This document shows positions 1 through 8,074 of a DNA stretch of 33,396 nucleotides, piece by piece. The position numbers and the translations under genes were made by a program. The stretch covers positions 1-33,396 of the forward strand of contig DDLS01000147.1 of assembly GCA_002340255.1 (NCBI GenBank), given 5' to 3'. The notes under the pieces are model-generated. The model did no database searches. It was not told where the DNA came from and saw only the letters and a program-made list of their open reading frames with translations. This stretch comes from Cyanobacteria bacterium UBA2566. GTDB taxonomy: Bacteria; Cyanobacteriota; Cyanobacteriia; Cyanobacteriales; Desertifilaceae. Position 1 is the first letter of the stretch, and each line of letters begins with the position of its first letter.

Positions 1-118
1 CTAAAAGGACGGGGTTTTCAACACATTTTTCTGATAAAATAAGCCTTCAGTTTGATCGCATCGCATCGCCTCCCCCAAGGAGGCTAGAATTCTGGTAACG
101 CTGGCTATTAAGTAAAAA

Positions 119-439
119 GTGAACCCTATGTTAACCGTAAGTTATCCACACATCGAAAAAAAAGAAGGTGAGGCGGCACGACTGCAACGGTTGCCTCGCA
201 TTAGAGTGGCACAAATTGTCATGGATTACTTAACTTATGGTTGGTCAGTCGAAGAAATTTGTCGCCAGCACCCTTATTTAAATCCAGCAGAAGCTCATGC
301 TGCCATGGCATACTATTTTGACCATCAAGAAGAAATTGATCGAGCCATTGCCCAAGAATGGCAACAAGTCCAAGCAGATAGAGCGCAAGCACCCCAGTCA
401 CCTTTCTATACTCGGATGAAGGCTAAAGGGGTATTGTAA
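119..439 (+). CDS. DUF433-family antitoxin-like protein
   Basis: A 106-residue protein. Residues about 25-80 look like the DUF433 winged-helix fold: a strand-forming RIRVAQIVMDYLTYGWSVEEI stretch is interrupted here only for length, followed by HPYLNPAEAHAAMAYYF. DUF433 proteins usually sit directly upstream of PIN-like DUF5615 toxins and are presumed DNA-binding antitoxins. The stop codon ends at 439 and the partner begins at 440, so the two are almost certainly co-translated. The start could be GTG at 119 or ATG at 128 (residue 4); neither has a strong Shine-Dalgarno. The family call is by sequence pattern and gene pairing. Toxin-antitoxin function is inferred. Confidence 0.75.
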   Translation: MNPMLTVSYPHIEKKEGEAARLQRLPRIRVAQIVMDYLTYGWSVEEICRQHPYLNPAEAHAAMAYYFDHQEEIDRAIAQEWQQVQADRAQAPQSPFYTRMKAKGVL

Positions 440-790
440 GTGGCTATTCGTTTATACATGGATGTTCATGTTCCTCAGTCCATTACCGATCGGTTACGTC
501 GTCGTGGTATAGATGTGCTGACAGCATTTGAGGATGGAACTCAAGAACTTCCTGACGATCGCCTGTTAGCAAGGGTTACAGAACTAAAGCGCGTTCTTTT
601 TACTCAAGATATTCGCTTTAGAGTTTTAGCTGAAAGTTGGCAAGCAGAAGGGAAACATTTTTCAGGATTAATTTTTGGTCATCAGCTTGGGGGAACAATT
701 GGTCAGTTTGTCCAAGATTTAGAGTTGATAGCTCAAGCATCAGAGCCTGATGAATGGATAAACGGAGTTGAGTATATTCCCTTTAAGTGA
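440..790 (+). CDS. DUF5615 PIN-like toxin candidate
   Basis: A 116-residue protein beginning with GTG immediately after the stop of the DUF433 gene. The N-terminal strand contains LYMDVHVP, with the early Asp typical of PIN/Mut7-C-like nucleases. It continues with a region ending in an RGIDVLTAFEDG pattern, then LPDDRLLARVTELKRVLFTQD, given here as the order of acidic positions rather than a proven active site. DUF5615 proteins are paired with DUF433 in many cyanobacteria and are predicted ribonuclease toxins. Length is normal for the family. The toxin role is inferred from family and operon context. Confidence 0.75.
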   Translation: MAIRLYMDVHVPQSITDRLRRRGIDVLTAFEDGTQELPDDRLLARVTELKRVLFTQDIRFRVLAESWQAEGKHFSGLIFGHQLGGTIGQFVQDLELIAQASEPDEWINGVEYIPFK

Positions 791-848
791 AATTGGCACA
801 ATTAATTATTAGTGAGCTATACTCAATCAGTAGCATTTAATCTCTAAA

Positions 849-1091
849 ATGAACAAGAAAAAATCTTCACCTCAAATTGCCTATCAAGCAGCAAAAATAC
901 TCAGCTCTGAAAAATCATCTGAGATCCAAAAGAAATTAGCTGCATCAGCTTTGTCACAAAGAGATCGGAGAAAACAGACAGGTTCTCAAATGGAAAATAT
1001 TGCAGCTAAAGCCCTTCAGAGTAAGAAATACAATGAAACGACTAAAAGTTTAGCCGGCTCTGTACTATCTCAAGCGAAGAAAGGACGTTAG
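849..1091 (+). CDS. Small protein with two internal repeats, unknown function
   Basis: An 80-residue, Lys/Ser/Ala-rich protein of unrecognised function. Residues 14-37 and 52-75 are two versions of one unit with the pattern AAK-x-L-x-S-x-K and (K/x)SLA-x-S-x-LSQ, giving a 38-residue period. Both units look amphipathic and helical, so a small helical bundle is plausible. It follows the DUF433/DUF5615 pair by 58 bp on the same strand. There is no clear Shine-Dalgarno before the ATG. It could be an accessory of the neighbouring toxin-antitoxin module or an independent gene; the sequence does not decide. Confidence 0.55.
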   Translation: MNKKKSSPQIAYQAAKILSSEKSSEIQKKLAASALSQRDRRKQTGSQMENIAAKALQSKKYNETTKSLAGSVLSQAKKGR

Positions 1092-1266
1092 GTTTTAAAC
1101 TTGTGCTGATTGGATAGTTTATTACTAGTAGTTAGTCTGGTTGATCTACCAACTCATCCTATCTATGGTATGAAATTATATTGTTTAGGAACCAGATCCT
1201 ATCTCACTACCAGACCGATCGCCCGTCCCATTGCTTCAAAAGTCGCTACAATAATGTAGTATCGCG

Positions 1267-3711
1267 TTGAAGTATAGAACACGAGTGATCCAAGACGAAA
1301 CCCTAGAGCTGTTAGAATGGTCGCGGTTGTGCGAGCATTTGTCTACGTTTGCCGCAACGAAAATGGGGGCGATCGCCGCCCAAACCTTGCCTATTCCCCA
1401 AACTCAAGCGGAAAGTTTAACCCTGTTGGCGCAAACCCAGGAAGTCCATACCCTAGAGCAAACCCTCACTACAGAGCTGCCGTTTGGGGGGATTCGGGAT
1501 ATTCGCAAGATTGTCAAACGAGCAACGCTTAAAGGGGTGCTGTCTGGGGATGAACTGCTGGATGTGGCGAGTACATTGGCGGGGATGCGGCGACTGCGCC
1601 GGTTTATTGAAGAACAAGAAAATGTGCCGATTTTGTTGGAGTTGATTAGCACAATCCGGACTTATCCGGAATTAGAACAGGAGATCAATCACTGTATTGA
1701 CGAACAGGGGAGAGTAGCCGATCGCGCCAGCGTGAAACTTGGTAATATACGCCGTCAACTCAAAAACCAACGCGATCGCATTACCCAAACACTGCAAAAC
1801 CTCCTGCAACGCAAATCTCACGCTATTCAGGAGAATTTAGTTACCCAACGGGGCGATCGCTACGTGTTGCCGGTGAAAGCCAACCACAAGGAAACCATCC
1901 CCGGTATCGTTCATGACTCGTCTACGAGTGGGGCAACCTTGTACATTGAACCCCATGCGATCGTTTCCCTCGGTAATGACTTGCGACAGTTGCACAAAGA
2001 GGAAAGTAAGGAAGAAGAAGCCATTTGTCGCGCTCTCACGGAAAAAGTGGCGGAGGTTTACGATGATTTAGAACATTTAGTGGAGATTGCCACAATTCTC
2101 GATTTAGCCACTGCCAAAGCCAGATACAGTTATTGGTTAGAAGCGAACCCCCCTCGATTTACGGAATCCACAGAAATGATTGTTCTGCGGCAACTGCGTC
2201 ATCCCTTACTGGTGTGGCAACAACGCCACGAACAGGGGCAAGAAGTGGTTCCGGTAACCGCGTGTATTGAAACACCGATCCGAGTCGTGGCAATTACGGG
2301 GCCAAATACGGGCGGAAAAACCGTTACTTTGAAAACCTTGGCACTGGCAGCACTGATGGCGAAAGTCGGTTTATTTGTGCCAGCGCGAGAACCGGTGGAA
2401 GTGCCTTGGTTTAGCCAGGTTTTAGCCGATATTGGCGATGAACAGTCCTTAGAACAAAGTTTATCAACGTTTTCGGGACATATTCGCCGTATTTGTCAGA
2501 TTTTGGACAGTGTTGCCGGTTGTAAGGGCGAAAAATCTTTCGCCCCTACATTGGTGTTATTGGATGAAGTGGGTGCAGGAACCGATCCCTCCGAGGGAAC
2601 CGGATTGGCGATCGCCCTCCTAAAACATCTCGCCACGAACGCCCAGCTTACCATTGCCACCACCCACTTCGGCGAACTCAAAGCCCTCAAGTATGAAGAT
2701 GAGCGGTTTGAGAATGCCTCGGTGGAGTTTGACGAGGTATCTTTGCAACCCACCTATCGCCTGCTGTGGGGTATTCCGGGGCGATCGAATGCCCTTGCCA
2801 TTGCTCGCCGTTTGGGGTTAAATCCAGAGGTGATCGAAGACGCGCAACAGTGGGTAGGAACCGGTTCCGAAGACGTGGATCGGGCGATCGCCGGTTTGGA
2901 AGCCGAGCGTCGTCGTCAGGAAACCCAAGTCCAAGAAACCTCCAGCCTCCTTTCAGAAACCGAACGATTGCACCAAGAAGTCGCACTCAAAGCCCAGCAA
3001 CTCAAAGAGCGGGAACAGCAGTTACGCCAACAACAGGAAATCGAAATCCAAAAGGCAATTTCTCAAGCCAAAAAAGAAGTCGCCACAGCCATCAAACGCC
3101 TACAACAAGGCACTACAAACGCCCAAGATACCCGCAAAACCACCCAGGAACTCGATCGCATTGCCGAGCAATATCTCCCCTCCAAAATCAATCCCCCCAA
3201 ACCCAAACCCGGTTATAAACCCAAAGTTGGCGAACGGGTACGCATCCCCAGTTTAGGACAAACCGGAGAAGTGCTACAAATCGACGAAGACGGGCAAGAA
3301 TTAACCGTGCGCTTTGGATTAATGAAAATGACTGTAAGACTCGCAGAAATCGCATCCTTAGACGGCAAAAAAGCCGAAGTTTCCACTAAGGAACTGAGCA
3401 AAAAAACAGTTACGGAAAAAGAGAAAACACCCCCTCCCAAACCCACTGCCCCAGTCATCCAAACCTCTCGCAATACCCTAGATATCCGAGGCTTGCGTGT
3501 CGTCACCGCCGAAGCTGAACTCGACCAAGGGATTACCAAAGCCTACAATGCCAATTGCACCAATGTCTGGATTATTCACGGCAAAGGCACCGGTAAATTA
3601 AGAGAAGGAGTCCATGAATTTCTGAGGAGCCATCCGCAAGTAGAGCGCTTTGAGTTAGCCGATCAAAAAAATGGCGGCACAGGCGTAACCATTGCCTATT
3701 TAATCGGGTAA
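1267..3711 (+). CDS. mutS2: MutS2 family ATPase/endonuclease
   Basis: An 814-residue MutS2 protein. The MutS-like ATPase has Walker A GPNTGGKT at about residues 345-352, Walker B LVLLDEVGAGTD from about residue 429, and the STFSGH and TTHFGELK motifs around it. A coiled-coil, Gln/Glu-rich clamp follows (about 540-620). The C-terminal Smr domain (about 735-814) carries LDIRGL and HGKGTGKLREG, the known nuclease signature. MutS2 acts on branched DNA and, in some bacteria, on collided ribosomes. The start shown is TTG at 1267. GTG at 1285 would give a protein beginning M-IQDETLELLEW, which looks more like related proteins; neither has a good Shine-Dalgarno. Ten codons at 2521-2550, just before Walker B, derive from a palindromic repeat (see finding). 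Confidence 0.96.
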   Translation: MKYRTRVIQDETLELLEWSRLCEHLSTFAATKMGAIAAQTLPIPQTQAESLTLLAQTQEVHTLEQTLTTELPFGGIRDIRKIVKRATLKGVLSGDELLDVASTLAGMRRLRRFIEEQENVPILLELISTIRTYPELEQEINHCIDEQGRVADRASVKLGNIRRQLKNQRDRITQTLQNLLQRKSHAIQENLVTQRGDRYVLPVKANHKETIPGIVHDSSTSGATLYIEPHAIVSLGNDLRQLHKEESKEEEAICRALTEKVAEVYDDLEHLVEIATILDLATAKARYSYWLEANPPRFTESTEMIVLRQLRHPLLVWQQRHEQGQEVVPVTACIETPIRVVAITGPNTGGKTVTLKTLALAALMAKVGLFVPAREPVEVPWFSQVLADIGDEQSLEQSLSTFSGHIRRICQILDSVAGCKGEKSFAPTLVLLDEVGAGTDPSEGTGLAIALLKHLATNAQLTIATTHFGELKALKYEDERFENASVEFDEVSLQPTYRLLWGIPGRSNALAIARRLGLNPEVIEDAQQWVGTGSEDVDRAIAGLEAERRRQETQVQETSSLLSETERLHQEVALKAQQLKEREQQLRQQQEIEIQKAISQAKKEVATAIKRLQQGTTNAQDTRKTTQELDRIAEQYLPSKINPPKPKPGYKPKVGERVRIPSLGQTGEVLQIDEDGQELTVRFGLMKMTVRLAEIASLDGKKAEVSTKELSKKTVTEKEKTPPPKPTAPVIQTSRNTLDIRGLRVVTAEAELDQGITKAYNANCTNVWIIHGKGTGKLREGVHEFLRSHPQVERFELADQKNGGTGVTIAYLIG
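2521..2550. repeat. 30-bp palindromic repeat inside mutS2
   Basis: An imperfect palindrome beginning TGTAAGGGCGAAAAA and ending TTTCGCCCCTACA, exactly 30 nt long and so phase-neutral in the gene. It encodes C-K-G-E-K-S-F-A-P-T. The repeat at 26559-26588 matches it at 27 of 30 positions. Seen directly in the sequence. Confidence 0.85.
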
Positions 3712-3739
3712 TTCGATCGCCGACTCTCTTAAGATACAA

Positions 3740-3795
3740 GGGGCGGGTTTTTCAACCATTTTGGAATCCCACCAATAACATTCGTAAACCCGCCC
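3740..3795 (-). repeat. 56-bp repeat unit, copy 1
   Basis: Read on the minus strand it starts GGGCGGGTTT and ends AACCCGCCCC. Copies 2 (3843-3898) and 3 (24533-24588) are exactly the same length. It shares TCCAAAAT with copy 2 and GTTATTG with copy 3. Confidence 0.65.
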
Positions 3796-3842
3796 AACAC
3801 GATGTCGATATCATCATTTCCGGTGGTTTGTTGGTGGGGTGG

Positions 3843-3898
3843 GGGCGGGTTTAGGTGATTGATTTGTGGGTTTCCAAAATTTGGGTATAACCCGCCCC
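3843..3898 (+). repeat. 56-bp repeat unit, copy 2
   Basis: Starts GGGCGGGTTT and ends AACCCGCCCC. It is inverted relative to copy 1, with 47 bp between them, and together they form the body of the foldback element. Confidence 0.65.
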
Positions 3899-4018
3899 TT
3901 GTATCACCAAAATGCACGCCCTGAATATACTGCTGAAGCAGGACAAATGTCAGTAGCATTTGGTAGCATTGAGTTTAAATTTTTATTAAAATTTGGCTGC
4001 CGATACGCGCTTCCCAGG

Positions 4019-4033
4019 AGAAACCCGGTTTCT
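4019..4033. repeat. Palindromic short repeat AGAAACCCGGTTTCT, copy 1
   Basis: A perfect 15-base palindromic motif (AGAAACC-C-GGTTTCT with a central overlap). An identical copy starts 49 bp downstream at 4068. Such motifs recur in cyanobacterial intergenic regions. The two copies can pair with each other or fold individually. Confidence 0.7.
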
Positions 4034-4067
4034 GGCTGCTCTCCATCCCAGGGTTCATCTATTGGGA

Positions 4068-4082
4068 AGAAACCCGGTTTCT
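4068..4082. repeat. Palindromic short repeat AGAAACCCGGTTTCT, copy 2
   Basis: Identical to the copy at 4019-4033. The 434-bp stretch between mutS2 and the VapB remnant is largely repeats: the foldback element, these two palindromes and about 110 bp of unrecognised sequence (3906-4018). Confidence 0.7.
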
Positions 4083-4145
4083 AACCGCTGCCAGAAGCCA
4101 ATCATAAGTTACAATCCTTAATCATCTCTCCTAGATCTCACCCCG

Positions 4146-4208
4146 ATGACCTTAGAACAAGTCTTCAACTTAGCAAAACAGCTTTCCTTGATTGACAAAG
4201 TACGCTAG
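4146..4208 (+). pseudogene. VapB-like antitoxin remnant (N-terminal 20 codons)
   Basis: ATG at 4146 opens MTLEQVFNLAKQLSLIDKVR and then TAG at 4206. This resembles the first residues of antitoxins paired with PIN toxins in cyanobacteria. It runs directly into a PIN-domain fragment in another frame (from 4202). A single deletion that removed the rest of the antitoxin and the toxin's N-terminus would explain the junction. Upstream, ACAATCCTTAATCATCTCTC gives no obvious Shine-Dalgarno. Confidence 0.6.
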
Positions 4209-4495
4209 AACAAGCTGCGACTGATGGTCATCAAGTAAGCTTTTCATCCATTACCTTAGCTGAAATTATTTATTTAAGCGAAAAAGGCAGAATTTCATCA
4301 TTGACGCTGAATTAATTACTTGCAGAAGTCGATCGCCCCAATTCTGTATTGATAGAAGTTCCTTTTGATCGCCACATTGCTCAAACCATGCAAAGCATCG
4401 ATCGCACTCAAGTCCCCGATCTTCGGGATCGCATGATTGCGGCTACAGCACTCTATCAAAATGTCCCGCTCATCAGCCGCTTGCAGGAGATTTAG
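4202..4495 (+). pseudogene. VapC-type PIN toxin remnant
   Basis: Frame starting at 4202 reads TLEQAATDGHQVSFSSITLAE and continues to a region containing RPNSVLIEVPFD, IDRTQVPDLRDRMIAATAL and VPLISR before TAG at 4493. This order is typical of VapC PIN toxins: the Glu of TLAE, and the D-x-x-D-R-x-I-A-A-T-A motif. The first catalytic Asp strand is missing because of the upstream deletion, an in-frame TAA lies at 4313-4315, and the final aspartate strand is cut short after ISR. The gene is clearly dead. Confidence 0.75.
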
Positions 4496-4526
4496 CCCAG
4501 GTATTGACAGTTTTGCAGCAGGGAGT

Positions 4527-4592
4527 TGGGAATAGGGAGATAGGGAGATGGGGTTTTTCCTGTTCCCTATTCCCTATTCCCTATTCCTTGCT
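4527..4592. repeat. Heptamer-tract hairpin (GGGAATA/CCCTATT) upstream of dnaK3
   Basis: A run of GGGAATA/GGGAGAT heptamers faces three CCCTATT heptamers across a short T-rich loop. The region can therefore fold into a long imperfect hairpin. The same heptamer family recurs at 6996-7029, 22136-22165, 24411-24434 and 32295-32370. These match the short tandemly repeated repetitive sequences known in cyanobacteria. Confidence 0.7.
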
Positions 4593-4678
4593 ACTTGCAC
4601 TTCCAGAAGCGCGATACAATAAACTGATCGAAGAAAGTCATAATTTCCGTAAAGATAGACGAGGAAGAGACAGAATCC

Positions 4679-6985
4679 ATGGGTAGAGTAGTCGGCATTG
4701 ACTTGGGGACAACAAACTCAGTGGTTGCCATTATGGAAGGCGGTAAACCAATGGCGATCGCCAATGCAGAAGGGATGCGGACTACACCTTCAGTGGTTGG
4801 CTTCAGTAAAGATGGCGAACTCGTTGTTGGCCAAATGGCCCGTCGCCAAGCCGTCCTGAACCCGCAAAACACCTTTTACTCCGTAAAACGGTATATGGGA
4901 CGCAGATATGGAGAACTCAACACTGACTCCAAACGAGTCCCTTACACTATCCGGCGCGATGAAGTGGACAATATCAAAGTGAAATGTCCTCGGCTGAAAA
5001 AAGACTTTGCCCCGGAAGAAATTTCAGCCACGATCTTGCGGAAATTGGCTGAAGATGCCAGTCGTTATTTAGGGGAACCGGTTACCGGTGCAGTGATTAC
5101 GGTTCCTGCATACTTTAATGATGCCCAACGGCAAGCGACCAAAGATGCGGGCAAAATTGCCGGCTTAGAAGTTAAACGAATTCTCAATGAACCCACGGCT
5201 GCTTCCCTCGCTTATGGGCTAGAGCGGGGAACGGCGCAAACCATTTTGGTATTTGACCTAGGGGGAGGAACCTTTGATGTTTCGATCCTAGAAGTTGGCG
5301 ATGGAGTGTTTGAAGTTCGGGCTACCAGTGGGGATACCCAGCTAGGGGGCAATGACTTTGACCAAAAAATTGTCGATTGGTTGGCCGAACAGTTTTTAGA
5401 AACGGAAGGGGTCGATTTACGGCGAGATCGCCAAGCGCTGCAACGGCTGATGGAAGCAGCGGAAAAAGCGAAAATTGAACTGTCTGGAGTCACAGTAACC
5501 GAGATTAACTTACCGTTCATTACCGCTACCGAAGACGGACCCAAGCATCTAGAAACTCGGCTGACGCGATCGCAATTTGAAGACCTCTGTGGCGACCTCC
5601 TTTCCCGTCTCCGTCGGCCCATCAAACGCGCCCTCTACGATGCCAATCTTAGCCCCGTCCAAATCGATGAAGTCGTTCTCGTCGGCGGTTCCACCCGCAT
5701 TCCCATCGTTCAACAACTCGTTCGCAGTTTCATCGACAAAGAACCCAACCAAAACGTTAACCCGGATGAAGTGGTAGCCGTTGGAGCAGCAGTTCAAGCC
5801 GGTATTCTCTCTGGCATTGTCAAAGATGTGCTGTTGCTCGATGTCACCCCCCTCTCCCTCGGGATTGAAACCGCCAGTGGGGTGATGAAAAAACTCATTC
5901 CTCGCAACACGACCATTCCCGTGCGGCGATCGGACATTTTCTCCACCTCCCAAGACAACCAAACCTTTGTCGAAGTCCATATCCTACAAGGGGAGCGAGA
6001 AATGGCCAGGGACAACAAATCCCTCGGTCGATTCCGACTTTCCGGCATTCCCCCAGCGCCTAGGGGCATCCCCCAAATTCAAGTCTCCCTCGACATCGAT
6101 GCCAACGGTATTCTCCAAGTATCTGCCCTAGACCGAACCACCGGCCGGGAACAAGGCATTACCATTCAAGGAGCCTCCACCCTCTCCTCCGATGAAATCA
6201 ACCAAATGATCCAGGATGCCGAACGCTATGCCCAGGTTGACCGGGAGCGCCGGGAACGGGTAGAAAAACTCAACCGCGCCGAAGCCTTAATTACCCAAGC
6301 CGAGCGCCAACTGCGGGAAGCCACCCTAGATTTTGGAATGCAGTTTGCCAACCAATACCGCCGCGATCTCGATCCAATTATCCAGGAACTGCGGGAATAT
6401 TTGCGCCGAGGCGATGACCGAGGAATCGATCAAGCAGGAGCCGATTTACAAGATATTCTCTACGATCTCAATCGGGAAGTGCGCTTGCGGATGAGTGAAG
6501 AGGAAGACGATGGATTTTTAGGAACCCTGCGGCGCACATTCTTAGGGGATGATGAAGATGAATTCGATCGCCGCGAAAGTTACGATTATGATAGTCCAAC
6601 CTATCAAACCAGGCGGGAATATACCCCCCCAGAGCGGAACTATCCCCCAGCGAGGAATTACCCGCCCGCACAGGATTATCCACCCCCACGCAACTCCCCA
6701 CCTGGGCGAGACTATCCTCCAGCACGGGATTATCCACCCCCACGCAACTCCCCACGAGATCGAGACTATTCTTCAGCACGGGATTATCCACCCCCACCGG
6801 ATTATCAACCGCCAGGCCGAGATTATCCCCCAACACGGGACTATCCGCCCCCCCGATCAAGGGAACCCAATCGACCGCCCATCCGGGACTCTCGCCGTCC
6901 TTCAGAACCCCCAAGCCGTCCAAGGTATAATCAATATAACTCCTATGATGATGAAGATTGGGGAGATGATGACGAATGGCTGTAA
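4679..6985 (+). CDS. dnaK3: DnaK3-type Hsp70 chaperone with Pro-rich C-terminal tail
   Basis: A 768-residue Hsp70, about 130 residues longer than ordinary DnaK. The ATPase domain shows GIDLGTTNSVVAI at residues 5-17, DLGGGTFDVS near 193-202 and VLVGGSTRIP near 331-340. The linker LLLDVTPLSLG near 383 is followed by the substrate-binding domain. From about residue 640 the tail is built of degenerate (R)DYPPPR/RDYPPAR/NSPP repeats and ends in an acidic DDEDWGDDDEWL motif. Long tails of this kind mark cyanobacterial DnaK3, reported to be thylakoid-associated and essential. ATG at 4679 has a purine-rich GAGGAAGAGA upstream. The J-protein gene follows by about 65 bp, the conserved dnaK3-dnaJ order. 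Confidence 0.93.
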   Translation: MGRVVGIDLGTTNSVVAIMEGGKPMAIANAEGMRTTPSVVGFSKDGELVVGQMARRQAVLNPQNTFYSVKRYMGRRYGELNTDSKRVPYTIRRDEVDNIKVKCPRLKKDFAPEEISATILRKLAEDASRYLGEPVTGAVITVPAYFNDAQRQATKDAGKIAGLEVKRILNEPTAASLAYGLERGTAQTILVFDLGGGTFDVSILEVGDGVFEVRATSGDTQLGGNDFDQKIVDWLAEQFLETEGVDLRRDRQALQRLMEAAEKAKIELSGVTVTEINLPFITATEDGPKHLETRLTRSQFEDLCGDLLSRLRRPIKRALYDANLSPVQIDEVVLVGGSTRIPIVQQLVRSFIDKEPNQNVNPDEVVAVGAAVQAGILSGIVKDVLLLDVTPLSLGIETASGVMKKLIPRNTTIPVRRSDIFSTSQDNQTFVEVHILQGEREMARDNKSLGRFRLSGIPPAPRGIPQIQVSLDIDANGILQVSALDRTTGREQGITIQGASTLSSDEINQMIQDAERYAQVDRERRERVEKLNRAEALITQAERQLREATLDFGMQFANQYRRDLDPIIQELREYLRRGDDRGIDQAGADLQDILYDLNREVRLRMSEEEDDGFLGTLRRTFLGDDEDEFDRRESYDYDSPTYQTRREYTPPERNYPPARNYPPAQDYPPPRNSPPGRDYPPARDYPPPRNSPRDRDYSSARDYPPPPDYQPPGRDYPPTRDYPPPRSREPNRPPIRDSRRPSEPPSRPRYNQYNSYDDEDWGDDDEWL

Positions 6986-6995
6986 GCGGCGGTTT

Positions 6996-7029
6996 TCCCT
7001 ATTCCCCATTCCCTATTCCCTATTCTCCC
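6996..7029. repeat. Heptamer tract CCCTATT/CCCCATT between dnaK3 and dnaJ
   Basis: Four consecutive CCCTATT/CCCCATT-type heptamers fill most of the 66-bp dnaK3-dnaJ gap. They do not form a hairpin on their own and no terminator U-tract follows, so read-through into dnaJ is expected. Confidence 0.7.
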
Positions 7030-7051
7030 AGAACCCTAAGTGAACAAAACC

Positions 7052-8047
7052 ATGCAAAACTTTCGGAACTATTATGAGATTCTGGGAGTTAGTCCTGATA
7101 CCCCCACTGACGAGATTAAGCGGGTTTATCGCCGTTTAGCTCGTCAATATCATCCCGATCTCAACCCCGGTGATAAAGAAGCTGAGGAACGATTTAAGGA
7201 TATTTTAGAAGCCTATGAAGTCCTCTCCGATCCCGGTAAACGGACGGAATATGACCAACTGAGCTTCTTTTTAAGAGCGCGGCAAAATAGCCGTAAACGC
7301 AATAGTGGCTCCAAGTTTTCTTCCGCAGAAATTGAGTATTTTAGCCAGTTTCCTACGTTCGATAGTTTTCTCGATAGCTTGCTCAACCGTCGTCGGGAAG
7401 TGAATCAGGGACAACCGACTGGAGAGAGATCGCGTCCAGTCGAACGGAATGCCGAAGCCTACACCCCCGGCCGCTCAAAGGTTTACAACACCGTCACTAG
7501 CGAATCCCGACCCATGAAACGGGATATCGAAGCGTTGTTAACCTTACCCCTAGAAAAAGCCTATCGAGGTGGAAAAGAGCGTATCCGTTTAGAAGATGGT
7601 CGCTCTTTAGAAGTCGATATGCCCCCCGGTATGGTGAGTGGGGAAAAAATGCGTCTGCGGAAGTTGGGTATGAATGGCGGTGATTTATACCTAAAAATCA
7701 CCGTAGCCCCCCATTCTTTCCTACAAATTGCAGGGAATGAAATTTATTGTAAACTCCCCATTACTCCTGTAGAAGCCGTTTTAGCCGGACAAGTAGAAGT
7801 CCTTACCCTGGATGGGTTAGTGAAAATGAATTTACCCCCTGGGGTAAAAAGCGGTCAAAAATTACGGTTAGCCAATAAGGGATATCCCGATAACCGGGGA
7901 AGACGAGGCGATCAAGTGGTGGAAATTGAGATTCAGTTTCCTACCCAATTAACCCCAGAACAACGGGAACTGTATGAAAAATTGCGAGATTTAGAAGATA
8001 ATCTGCGCGAACCTCTGTGGAAATCAGATGCCGAATCTTCAGATTAA
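7052..8047 (+). CDS. dnaJ: DnaJ-like co-chaperone (type II, no zinc finger)
   Basis: 331 residues from ATG 7052, which gives MQNFRNYYEILGVSP, the usual J-domain opening. GTG at 7040 in the same frame is an alternative. The J domain occupies about residues 5-68 with HPD at 34-36. A Ser/Arg-rich linker follows, then two CbpA/DnaJ C-terminal substrate-binding barrels (for example LPLEKAYRGGKERI and LPPGVKSGQKLRL). The cysteine-rich zinc-finger region of type I DnaJ is absent. Its place behind dnaK3 suggests it is the dedicated J-partner of DnaK3, as in other cyanobacteria; that pairing is inferred from order. Confidence 0.9.
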   Translation: MQNFRNYYEILGVSPDTPTDEIKRVYRRLARQYHPDLNPGDKEAEERFKDILEAYEVLSDPGKRTEYDQLSFFLRARQNSRKRNSGSKFSSAEIEYFSQFPTFDSFLDSLLNRRREVNQGQPTGERSRPVERNAEAYTPGRSKVYNTVTSESRPMKRDIEALLTLPLEKAYRGGKERIRLEDGRSLEVDMPPGMVSGEKMRLRKLGMNGGDLYLKITVAPHSFLQIAGNEIYCKLPITPVEAVLAGQVEVLTLDGLVKMNLPPGVKSGQKLRLANKGYPDNRGRRGDQVVEIEIQFPTQLTPEQRELYEKLRDLEDNLREPLWKSDAESSD

Positions 8048-8074
8048 GCTCAAGAGGGCAAGAATGTCTCTTCC

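Larger units (their letters stand above)
3733..3905. repeat. Foldback element with 17-bp terminal inverted repeats
   Basis: The ends GATACAAGGGGCGGGTT (3733-3749) and AACCCGCCCCTTGTATC (3889-3905) are perfect inverted repeats. Each arm continues into one copy of a 56-bp unit (3740-3795 and 3843-3898, opposite orientations), so the whole can fold into a long imperfect hairpin. It lies 22 bp after mutS2 and could act as a transcript end or be a MITE-like element. No open reading frame in it looks real. Confidence 0.75.

Noticed and set aside
3866..4084. Open frame after mutS2
   Set aside because: It runs through the foldback element and both AGAAACCCGGTTTCT palindromes; coding is not supported.
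6600..6860. CRISPR-like periodicity
   Set aside because: The repeats are in-frame proline-rich codons of dnaK3 with no unique spacers. The heptamer tracts elsewhere also lack spacers.
6549..7043. Long open frame overlapping the dnaK3 tail, and minus-strand frames there
   Set aside because: Low-complexity His/Ile/Pro composition is produced by reading the proline-repeat DNA of dnaK3 in another frame.
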